Shown piece after piece: positions 24,487 to 31,397 of a stretch of DNA of 35,366 nt. The stretch is from positions 1-35,366 of the forward strand of contig JAAUOM010000038.1 of NCBI GenBank assembly GCA_012034865.1. The letters run 5' to 3'. Position numbers and translations under genes: made by a program. Below the pieces are notes generated by a model, which saw nothing but the letters and a program-made list of their open reading frames with translations, made no database searches and had not been told where the DNA came from. Numbering within the stretch: the stretch's first letter is position 1; each line of letters opens with the position of its first letter. The DNA is from Acaryochloris sp. CRU_2_0. Lineage in GTDB: Bacteria; Cyanobacteriota; Cyanobacteriia; Thermosynechococcales; Thermosynechococcaceae.

Positions 24487-25764
24487 TTAAGAGGGAGATT
24501 GAATCGTCGAAGTGGAGGGCGATCGCACCTTCATAAGTTGCTGCTGAGCTAACTTATTTCCAGTCATAAACGATTGCAGCCAAGTCAGCAAAATGATCAG
24601 ACGAGAACGATATCCCGGCACATATATCCAATGCACTACCAAACACAACAACCACCCCATCAAACCCCGGATCAAAAGTGGACCGATTTGACCCACCCCT
24701 AAAAAGCAGCCAATCATGGCTAAACGACCTTTATGGAAGTATCGAAAGGGCTGAGGGGTGTATCCCTTAAGCTGACGACGTAGGTTACAAGCCGCATGAG
24801 TTCCCTGTTGCACAGCCACTGGCGCAAGACCTGTGACGGATTGGTTTGGGAGCTGGACGATATCGCCAATGGCATAGACCTCTGGGTATTGTTGTAGTTG
24901 CAGGCTGGGTAAGACCCAAATTTTACCCTGTGCAGTTTGGGGCAGCGTCTGACCTTGGGGAAGCATCACTGTGACGCCAGTAGTCCAGATTGTGGTGGTA
25001 CAAGGGATATGGACTCCTGTATCCAGGACTAAATGGGTGGGATACACAGCAGTCACTTTAGTATTCACCTGTACCTCAACCCCCAGATTCATCAGCCGTT
25101 TATAAGTGTAAGTTCTCAGGGGCTGCCGAAATTCAGGGAGGAGTTCTGCTCCAGACTGCACTATCAGGAGGCGGACTGGCTGTTGCCGGAGAAAGGGATA
25201 GTCCTTAGGCCAAGCTCGACGACAGAGTTCCACCAAAGCGCCAGCCATTTCCACACCCGTAGCGCCGCCGCCAACAAGGGTAAACGTTAATAATGATCGG
25301 CGCAGATCTGGATCAGGGGTCTGAGAAGCCTCCTCAATGCACTGTAACAGATGATGTTTAAGGGCGATCGCATCCGTTAAGGTTCTCAAGGGAAAAGCAT
25401 ACTTCTGAGCCCCTGGCACTCCTCGGAAGTGGGTTTGGCTACCCGTCGATAACACCAAATAGTCATACTTTAAAGTGGTTTGATCCGTAATGATCCGCTG
25501 TTCACCATAGTCAATCTGCTCAACAATACCCTGGAGGAAATGGACATTAGTCCATCGACGCAGGTGGCTTTGGATAGGAACAGCAATCCATTCTGGTTCT
25601 AGGGTTGCCGTGGCTACCTGGTACAACAGAGGGATAAACGTGTGATAGTTATAGCGATCAATCAGCGTCACTTGGGCTGACGTGCCCCCCAAGGAGACAG
25701 CGGTTTGCAAGCCACCAAAACCAGCGCCAATAATGACAATGTGGGGAGAACATGGAGAAACCAT
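24487..25764 (-). CDS. Type II NAD(P)H dehydrogenase
   Basis: This single-subunit flavoprotein passes electrons from NAD(P)H to quinone without pumping protons. I chose the ATG at 25764 (MVSPCSPHIVIIGAGFGGLQ); seven upstream codons are open. The 425-aa length is normal. Motifs are HIVIIGAGFGGLQTAVSL (FAD), HTFIPLLYQVATATLEPE, YDYLVLSTGSQTHFRGVPGA, FTLVGGGATGVEMAGAL (NADH), VYAIGDIV and LAPVAVQQGTHAACNL. The C-terminal part (LLIRGLMGWLLCLVVHWIYVPGYRSRLIILLTWLQ) is the amphipathic/hydrophobic membrane anchor typical of the family. It resembles cyanobacterial NdbA/B/C-type enzymes, but I cannot say which. It follows msrB by 93 bp on the same strand. Confidence 0.93.
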   Translation of the reverse strand: MVSPCSPHIVIIGAGFGGLQTAVSLGGTSAQVTLIDRYNYHTFIPLLYQVATATLEPEWIAVPIQSHLRRWTNVHFLQGIVEQIDYGEQRIITDQTTLKYDYLVLSTGSQTHFRGVPGAQKYAFPLRTLTDAIALKHHLLQCIEEASQTPDPDLRRSLLTFTLVGGGATGVEMAGALVELCRRAWPKDYPFLRQQPVRLLIVQSGAELLPEFRQPLRTYTYKRLMNLGVEVQVNTKVTAVYPTHLVLDTGVHIPCTTTIWTTGVTVMLPQGQTLPQTAQGKIWVLPSLQLQQYPEVYAIGDIVQLPNQSVTGLAPVAVQQGTHAACNLRRQLKGYTPQPFRYFHKGRLAMIGCFLGVGQIGPLLIRGLMGWLLCLVVHWIYVPGYRSRLIILLTWLQSFMTGNKLAQQQLMKVRSPSTSTIQSPS

Positions 25765-25857
25765 ACCCTTGCAACTCTCGCGCACCTCAACTACCTACAC
25801 ACCAACAGCTTTGGGCATGCGGTAATTGGAGGAGAGGCCAGCCCTATCACAAAACAA

Positions 25858-26385
25858 TTAGGAAAGAATGTCAGCATTACTCTGTATGACTACCCCAGGA
25901 ACAAACTTTAGGGCTAGACCATTCATACAGTATCGCTTGCCCGTGGGTTGGGGGCCATCATTAAAAACATGACCTAGATGCCCACCACACCGATGACAGT
26001 GAACTTCTGTGCGGGGCAAGATTAATGCTAGGTCTATGGAAGTGTCAACGGCCACTTCGATGGGGGCATAAAAACTGGGCCAACCCGTGCCACTGTTGAA
26101 CTTTGTCTCTGAGGTAAACAAGGGCAAATCACATCCAGCACAGCGATAGAGACCTGGACGGTATTCATGATCGAGAGAACTACTTCCAGAGCGTTCCGTT
26201 CCTCGCTCACGCAGGATGTGAAATTGGTCTGGGGTTAGCAATGCCTGCCACTCTGCTTCAGTTCTAGTGACGGCAAACAGATCCGTTGCTATAGCAGGGG
26301 CTGCCCCATTCCTCGGTAGGAACCTAGAAAAACCAGTCATGCCGATCAGCGCTGTTCCTGCTTTTAATAAAGATCTTCTGTTCAT
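25858..26385 (-). CDS. msrB: Peptide-methionine (R)-S-oxide reductase with Tat-type signal
   Basis: This enzyme reduces methionine-R-sulfoxide in proteins. The mature domain has the zinc cysteines Cys82/Cys85 (YRCAGCDLPLF) and Cys130/Cys133 (VHCHRCGGHLGHVF), the FNSGTGWPSF motif, and the catalytic Cys153 in GKRYCMNGLALKF. The N-terminus, MNRRSLLKAGTALIGMTGFSRF, looks like a twin-arginine signal (RR-x-LLK followed by a hydrophobic segment), so folded, zinc-loaded MsrB is probably exported to the periplasm or thylakoid lumen. At 175 aa it is longer than cytosolic MsrB by about that signal. It lies upstream of the NADH dehydrogenase gene. Confidence 0.95.
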   Translation of the reverse strand: MNRRSLLKAGTALIGMTGFSRFLPRNGAAPAIATDLFAVTRTEAEWQALLTPDQFHILRERGTERSGSSSLDHEYRPGLYRCAGCDLPLFTSETKFNSGTGWPSFYAPIEVAVDTSIDLALILPRTEVHCHRCGGHLGHVFNDGPQPTGKRYCMNGLALKFVPGVVIQSNADILS

Positions 26386-26493
26386 GATTCAATGGCTGTA
26401 TGCCTGCGTTTAAGCTAAGTTTGAAAACAACACCTCAATGCCCAGGATAAACGAATTCCCTGGTGCATGGTTCACGGTTCTGGCGGTACTGGT

Positions 26494-26910
26494 ATGGCTC
26501 ATTCTCAGCATCTACTGAAAATTCCAACTCAAGGTAAATCCTTTCACAACATTACTCGCCAAGTGCAATCGGTTGTGGCTGAGTCTGGGATGTCTACAGG
26601 GTTATGTGTTTTGTTTCTGCGCCATACCTCCGCCAGTCTCGTCATTCAAGAAAATGCTGATCCCGATGTACTCCGAGATCTAGAAACGTTTTTGTCTCGT
26701 ATTGTCCCTGAAGGCTCCCATTATCGCCATAGCACCGAAGGCTCCGATGACATGCCTGCCCATATTCGCACGGCTTTAACCCATACCTCTGAATATATCC
26801 CGATTTGTCAAGGGAGTTTAGGCACGGGGATTTGGCAAGGAATTTATGTCTGGGAACATCGCCAACAAGGATCCAATCGAGAGGTGATTGTCCATTTATC
26901 GGGTGAGTAA
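26494..26910 (+). CDS. YjbQ/UPF0047-family protein
   Basis: This small protein belongs to the family annotated as secondary thiamine-phosphate synthase enzyme; its physiological role is unsettled. I chose the ATG at 26494 (MAHSQHLLKIPTQGKSFHNITRQV); an ATG at 26467 would add nine Gly-rich residues unusual for the family. The 138-aa length is typical. Family motifs are LFLRHTSASLVIQENADPDVLRDLE, PEGSHYRHSTEGSDDMPAHIRTAL, QGSLGTGIWQGIYVWEHR and the end REVIVHLSGE. It diverges from msrB, with 108 bp between the starts. Confidence 0.92.
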   Translation: MAHSQHLLKIPTQGKSFHNITRQVQSVVAESGMSTGLCVLFLRHTSASLVIQENADPDVLRDLETFLSRIVPEGSHYRHSTEGSDDMPAHIRTALTHTSEYIPICQGSLGTGIWQGIYVWEHRQQGSNREVIVHLSGE

Positions 26911-27120
26911 ATCAAGTTATTAAGGAGGGAATAGCCCCCACCACTGATACTCTGGCAGATTTGAAGCAAGAACTGGGGCAAAGAAGATCCCCAGTTTACC
27001 GCATAGGTGCAGGGGCTGACCCAGCAGATCAAACCTGGCAAGCTGATCGACAGCAGCCGATGGCCTAGAACATTTAGGATCAAGATACGAACACGGCATC
27101 GGCAGCCGGACTATATCACC
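26911..27120. other. Spacer with a perfect hairpin before the gene fragments
   Basis: AACTGGGG (26971-26978) and CCCCAGTT (26989-26996) form an 8-bp stem around 10 nt, without a T-run on either strand. Otherwise the stretch has stop codons in all frames and looks like decayed DNA leading into the fragments at 27121. Confidence 0.45.
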
Positions 27121-27270
27121 ATGGATATCGCAGACTACAAACTACCGCAAACGACCCGCGCCACCTCTCTGGACGATATTGATTACACCCTATCGCCCCA
27201 ATCCCTGATCAACCCCGCAGCTCTGGATGCGTTTTATCAAGATGAACTCAATGCCATACGGGGTGGTGAC
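27121..27270 (+). pseudogene. 5' fragment of an unrecognised gene, cut by IS630 remnant
   Basis: An ATG at 27121 opens about 50 codons with natural-looking composition (MDIADYKLPQTTRATSLDDI, then LINPAALDAFYQDELNAIRGGDKV). The frame then passes into transposase-derived DNA and stops at 27309. It looks like the N-terminal piece of a larger protein truncated by insertion, followed by loss of the rest. I do not recognise the family. Confidence 0.5.
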
Positions 27271-27594
27271 AAAGTGGGAAGCGTATTTGATTGCTCTTGC
27301 CTGTGCTGAAGCACCGGAAGGCAAAGGAAAATGGAGTCTGCGTCTGTTAGCCGACCGACTGGTTGAGTTGGGGTGTGTAGAGAGCATTTCGCATGAAACC
27401 GTCCGTCAAACGCTGAAAAAAACGAACTCAAGCCTTGGTTGCGGGAATGTTGGGTAATTCCCCCCAAATCCAGTGGCGAGTTTGTTTACTACAGGTCGGA
27501 TGTTTTGAGTGTTTACACACGCCCCTATGACCCCCGTTACCCGGTTATCTGTTTCGACGAAACCAGCAAACAGATGGTACTCGTTGACATACTA
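27269..27594 (+). mobile_element. Decayed IS630-family transposase fragment
   Basis: From 27269 the frame reads TKWEAYLIALACAEAPEGKG, then KWSLRLLADRLVEL and ESISHETVRQTLKK, which is the middle of cyanobacterial IS630-type transposases. After seven A residues (27416-27422) the match moves to the -1 frame: NELKPWLRECWVIPPKSSGE, then FVYYRSDVLSVYTRPYDPRY and PVICFDETSKQM, where the first catalytic Asp of the DDE triad lies. The N-terminal helix-turn-helix part and the C-terminal half with the remaining catalytic acids are absent, so it cannot be active. It ends where the CHAT gene ends. Confidence 0.85.
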
Positions 27595-29259
27595 CTAGTT
27601 CCAATTCCCCACTAAGGTGAAGGCAGACCAATAGTAGGGATGAGAGAAATTAACCGCACCGCGTTCACCTAAAATTGCAGGTAGCGGAATTTGCGTGGTA
27701 TCCGATAAGAGCAACTGGCCATCATCGGTGATCTGAACTTGCCCCTTAATCATTGCTATTTGGGCTTGCCGTAGAGCCGCAGATTTAATTGGGGCGGTCT
27801 TCAGCCGTTGATAAAATTCCGTCATGAGTCCTAGGGTGCCTTCATCACTAACATACCAAAGGCTTCCCAATGCGGATTTCACGCCTGACTGAATGGCTAA
27901 CCCTGTAAATCCTAATTCTGCATCAATATCTCCAAGGGCGGTCTGGCAGGCACTCAAAACTAGGAGTTCCACGGTAGGGGTGCCATTCCATTTGGATTGG
28001 CGGGCGACCTCCCGAATATCTTTGAGGGTGAGTTTGCCATCCCAAAGTTGAATATAGGAGCGGTCAAGATCCCCTGAGTTGAATTCAGCATGGGTAGCGA
28101 GATGGATAATGTCAAACTTCTGCTGTTGCGTCAATTTCTTCAGGTTACCGAGGGTCGCTGCTGGATCTAAATAGGCTTCCCCTTGCCAAATATTTTGGGT
28201 CAACGTGGGAATTTCAATGGCAACGGAGGGTAAAGCTGATTGTCCCTCCACTTCTTTGGTAATTCCCATGCCTAGAATTTGTTTACCTTGGATGGGAGCA
28301 TAGCGGGTATCGGTCAAACTAAAGCTGGGGATCAAGGCAAGGTTGTATTTTTCCACTAGAAATTGCTGACCATCATGGAGGGCGGCCACAGGAAGCGATC
28401 GCAATCCTGAGTCCATCGCAAACACCAGGGTATCTACTTTTTTCTGCTCTAATTCTTCTGCTAGGGGCGCAATGATCCATTGATATAACTGCTGAGCTGA
28501 TGCCAAATAGCTGGTGGAATTAAAATCCACCGGATCGCTAATCTGACGCCGGAAGTCTTCAGCCGTTTGAGTGACCTTCTTTAATGGCGTATTAGGGATT
28601 TTTTTAAACGTGACATTCGGGTTGTTGAGATCCTGGGCACTGGGGGAACTTTGTCCAATTTGGATCAGGGTCTGGGATGCAAGTTTGATCTTTTTCAAGG
28701 ATTGGCCTGTTTCAGGATTGCCTTGATTAGCCGTCACCAAGATTACCTGTAACCCCTCTGAAGTTTGGATCACATACAGCAGCGCCGGATTCGTATTCGT
28801 TACCCGGGCTAACTTCTCTAATTCTTGAGCAATGTCATTGTCTGTGGAAACTTCACCAAAGAAAGGGCCAAATTTGGCTGCATAATCCTCTGCAAAATTA
28901 GTCTCAATAGCAGCGATATCAAGGGGAGCAGTGGGAGTAAAAGGTGGATCCAAGGTATCCACTTCTGGAATGGGGTTGATATCTGATTGACTGGGCAGCG
29001 GCGGTTCCGTGGGTGGTGGCGGCGGTTCGACCGGCGGTGGTGGCGGTTCGACTGGCGGTGGCGGTGGCGGTTCCGTGGGTGGCGGTGGCGGTTCGACCGG
29101 CGGTGGCGAGGGTTCGACTGGCGGGGGTTCCTCTGGCCCCTCGTTGTTCTGGGCAATGCTGGACAAGATCAAGCCATTGACCCCTAAGATAACGACAATG
29201 GCCATTCCCGCTCTCATGAGCTTGAGCCAATGAGTTTGTAAGTACTTGTGATCCTTCAC
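27595..29259 (-). CDS. Secreted CHAT-domain (caspase-like) protein with proline-rich spacer
   Basis: This 554-aa protein has an N-terminal hydrophobic signal or anchor (residues 14-36), a proline-rich heptad region (42-90), and a long CHAT domain from about 115 to the end. The caspase-like dyad is intact: His390 in IIHLATHAEF and Cys438 in LLVLSACQTALGD. Other CHAT marks are AMDSGLRSLPVAALHDG, GLAIQSGVKSALGSLW and the terminal HPYYWSAFTLVGNW. CHAT proteins are cysteine proteases or inactive relatives, and several act in bacterial defence or cell-death systems when paired with sensors. Here the signal puts it outside the cytoplasm. There are no TPRs, unlike many cyanobacterial CHAT proteins. 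It is the last gene of the four-gene leftward cluster, 77 bp after the barrel-protein gene. Confidence 0.9.
   Translation of the reverse strand: MKDHKYLQTHWLKLMRAGMAIVVILGVNGLILSSIAQNNEGPEEPPPVEPSPPPVEPPPPPTEPPPPPPVEPPPPPVEPPPPPTEPPLPSQSDINPIPEVDTLDPPFTPTAPLDIAAIETNFAEDYAAKFGPFFGEVSTDNDIAQELEKLARVTNTNPALLYVIQTSEGLQVILVTANQGNPETGQSLKKIKLASQTLIQIGQSSPSAQDLNNPNVTFKKIPNTPLKKVTQTAEDFRRQISDPVDFNSTSYLASAQQLYQWIIAPLAEELEQKKVDTLVFAMDSGLRSLPVAALHDGQQFLVEKYNLALIPSFSLTDTRYAPIQGKQILGMGITKEVEGQSALPSVAIEIPTLTQNIWQGEAYLDPAATLGNLKKLTQQQKFDIIHLATHAEFNSGDLDRSYIQLWDGKLTLKDIREVARQSKWNGTPTVELLVLSACQTALGDIDAELGFTGLAIQSGVKSALGSLWYVSDEGTLGLMTEFYQRLKTAPIKSAALRQAQIAMIKGQVQITDDGQLLLSDTTQIPLPAILGERGAVNFSHPYYWSAFTLVGNWN
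28999..29136. repeat. 21-bp repeat encoding (PPPPVEP/PPPPTEP)n
   Basis: About six heptads alternate PVEP and PTEP endings, with one unit carrying an extra Pro. The DNA is a G-rich GGCGGTGGTGGCGGTTCG-like array on the plus strand. Such arrays slip easily, so spacer length should vary between strains. It links the membrane segment to the CHAT domain. Confidence 0.8.
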
Positions 29260-29336
29260 GTTGCTTGATCCTTATCTGTCGTTTGAATGCCTGAGTGGTG
29301 ATACCTGAATGGATATGGGATTAATCGATGATGGAT

Positions 29337-30605
29337 TTAGAAGCTGATGGCATAGCCCACACCCACAATGAAACGAGCCCCATCACCCGCAGTCCCTGTA
29401 ATATCCGTTACTGCTGGGGTGATAATAATAGGCACCTGTCGGAAGGGGCGTAACGATAAACCCAGACTCAGATCTTGCCCTGACCATTCAGCAATGGCAT
29501 TGATAGGGTCAGCGACTCGCACAGCCAGACTGCCAAAGATGCCAGGTGTATCACTACCGCTGACGATATTACTTTCGGTACGATAGCGCCCCGTCCCTGC
29601 CCCAGCAGAAAGGTGGATACGACTAAACCAGTCTTTCGTGTCTTGTTTTAAGATAAAGGTCTTTGTAATCACGCCATAGGGACTAGGGCCATTCACATCC
29701 CCATTACCCCAGCCAATGGCATCATTGACCCCCACAGCCACAGCAAAAAGATCGGGGAGTTGGCGATGGATTTTGAAGCTGATAATACCCCGATCCAGAC
29801 TATCCAAATCCGTTAGAGCCAGTCCTATATCTAGACCGACGTATTTTTGGGCATCGCCCAAGCCAAAACCCATACCAAAGGCACCGTCGGCGCTATCGGT
29901 AAAGCGAGTGCGGTGTTGGACGCCAAAACCAATAGAGGCTTGTCGCCAGGATTTACCATAGGCTGAAGGGGACAAAATTGTAATACTAGGGCTGTAGGTT
30001 TTTGGAGGGGTTAATAGCTCTTGGCGCAGGTTCAAAGGTTTTTCTGCCGGGGTTGTCGGTTCAGTGCGCAGACTAGGACGTCGACCTGCCGAGTCCACTG
30101 GATCAGGCATTTCTGGCACCTGAGCCATCTGATCCGCAGAGACTGTAGGGGGGGCAGACAGGGTTGGCGTGTGGTGAGACTGTATTGGGCTGGTGGTGGG
30201 CAAGAATAAAGGTGCTGTTGTCAGCTCTAGAACAGATGAAGAGAAGGGTTGTGCGGATCCTGTTCCTTGCGACTTTTGTAAAGGGTCTGGCCTAAAATTC
30301 TCCTCGACTGTTTGAGTTTGAGGGAGTACAGGATGATCTTGCACAACGGGATAGATAGGATGAGAACTCTCTTGGTTTTGATGAACATTCAAGGGTCGTA
30401 AATTACCTCTTTCCTGTCGAGAGTTGAGGGGATGATCTGCTGCAAAAAGATCGGTTTCGTTCAGGCTGTGTTTCTGAGAACTGTCAACATTTGTCAGGGG
30501 TATTTCTGTTGATAAAGCATAGCTTTGTGCAGAAAAACAAAAAGAAATAGACAGGAGACTAATCTGACAAATGGAAAACAACTTCAGCCCTATAAATTTA
30601 TTCAT
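29337..30605 (-). CDS. Secreted protein with predicted outer-membrane beta-barrel domain
   Basis: This 422-aa protein starts with a clear signal peptide (SICQISLLSISFCFSAQSYA, cleavage after about residue 31). A Ser/Thr/Pro/Gln-rich, probably disordered region runs to about residue 205. The C-terminal about 215 residues show alternating amphipathic strands (SIGFGVQHRTRF, KYVGLDIGLALTDL, GIISFKIHRQL, IHLSAGAGTGRYR, FGSLAVRVADPINAIAEWSG, ARFIVGVGYAISF) and end in Phe, as outer-membrane barrels do. I do not recognise a specific family. It is third in the four-gene cluster, 86 bp after the COP23 gene. It may localise or receive material from the cluster's periplasmic proteins; that is inference. 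Confidence 0.72.
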   Translation of the reverse strand: MNKFIGLKLFSICQISLLSISFCFSAQSYALSTEIPLTNVDSSQKHSLNETDLFAADHPLNSRQERGNLRPLNVHQNQESSHPIYPVVQDHPVLPQTQTVEENFRPDPLQKSQGTGSAQPFSSSVLELTTAPLFLPTTSPIQSHHTPTLSAPPTVSADQMAQVPEMPDPVDSAGRRPSLRTEPTTPAEKPLNLRQELLTPPKTYSPSITILSPSAYGKSWRQASIGFGVQHRTRFTDSADGAFGMGFGLGDAQKYVGLDIGLALTDLDSLDRGIISFKIHRQLPDLFAVAVGVNDAIGWGNGDVNGPSPYGVITKTFILKQDTKDWFSRIHLSAGAGTGRYRTESNIVSGSDTPGIFGSLAVRVADPINAIAEWSGQDLSLGLSLRPFRQVPIIITPAVTDITGTAGDGARFIVGVGYAISF

Positions 30606-30691
30606 AAATTAGCTCAATCATGTTCTTGAACAGCCTAAAGAAATTAAGCTACTCTTGAATTAAATCATGTTATTGGCCTGTTAATGAGGAT

Positions 30692-31366
30692 TTATGGGGT
30701 TGGTGTAGAAGGTGATCCAGTCGGTGTATCAGTTGTTCCACCGATCGCACGCTCAGGAACTGCAAGGGGGGTTCTCTCATTTAATAATCGCTGAAAATCA
30801 ATGACCTCTTTGGTTTGAGGCCCTCGACGAATACTCGATCGATAATTGAACAATTGACGTAAGACTTGGCTAGGCTGATCTTGGGGTTCTAGGGTGATCA
30901 GTAACCCTTGATCAATACAATCCCCTGTTTTCTCAGCAATGCAAATCACATTATAGTTGTTCAAACTCCCTGTAGAGACAAAGCGGAGTAAGCGTTGATT
31001 CGAGAACGCTTGCAATCGCTCGGTGACGGTGGCACAGCGTTTGGCGGGAGACCAATTGGCTCCAAAATAGGTACTTTCCCACACGATCAGCTCAATGGTT
31101 CCGCGTTCAGTATGGGCAACGGTGGATAGCTTCTGATTGTCATTCTTGCATTCATATCGAATTTTAGACTTGAGGGGTTGATCCGGTGAAATCCCCCGTT
31201 GTTGAGGGGATGTGGCACTCTCTTGCGGTGGAGAGGCAGGTAGAGTGGCAGGATTGCTTTGGATACTAGGAGGAGCAGGCTCAGCCGAAACGTTGGTCAT
31301 ACTGACGGCTGTTGCTAAACTCGCTACCAAGAGGGAAGTGAACAAAATGCTAGTGTTGTCAGTCAT
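30692..31366 (-). CDS. Secreted COP23-domain protein
   Basis: This 224-aa protein has a signal peptide (ILFTSLLVASLATAVSMTNVSA, cleavage before EPAPP), a Pro/Ser-rich linker, and a domain matching cyanobacterial COP23 proteins (circadian oscillating protein of 23 kDa): KIRYECKNDNQKLSTVAHTE, SPAKRCATVTERLQAF, NVICIAEKTGDCIDQGLL and LEPQDQPSQVLRQLF. Four cysteines in the domain probably form two disulfides in the periplasm. COP23 function is unknown; the founding protein was described as a membrane-associated protein with circadian abundance. It lies 31 bp after the kinase gene, so co-transcription is likely. The tail is Thr/Pro-rich. Confidence 0.85.
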   Translation of the reverse strand: MTDNTSILFTSLLVASLATAVSMTNVSAEPAPPSIQSNPATLPASPPQESATSPQQRGISPDQPLKSKIRYECKNDNQKLSTVAHTERGTIELIVWESTYFGANWSPAKRCATVTERLQAFSNQRLLRFVSTGSLNNYNVICIAEKTGDCIDQGLLITLEPQDQPSQVLRQLFNYRSSIRRGPQTKEVIDFQRLLNERTPLAVPERAIGGTTDTPTGSPSTPTP

Positions 31367-31397
31367 AGCAATGCCTCAAATGAATAGGTCAAGGGTC

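Noticed and set aside
27227..27457. A stand-alone 76-aa protein
   Set aside because: Its first codons come from the truncated unknown gene in a wrong frame and the rest is mid-transposase; it is part of the IS630 remnant.
28987..29233. Glycine-rich and arginine-rich ORFs over the proline repeat
   Set aside because: They are other-frame readings of the 21-bp array in the CHAT gene.
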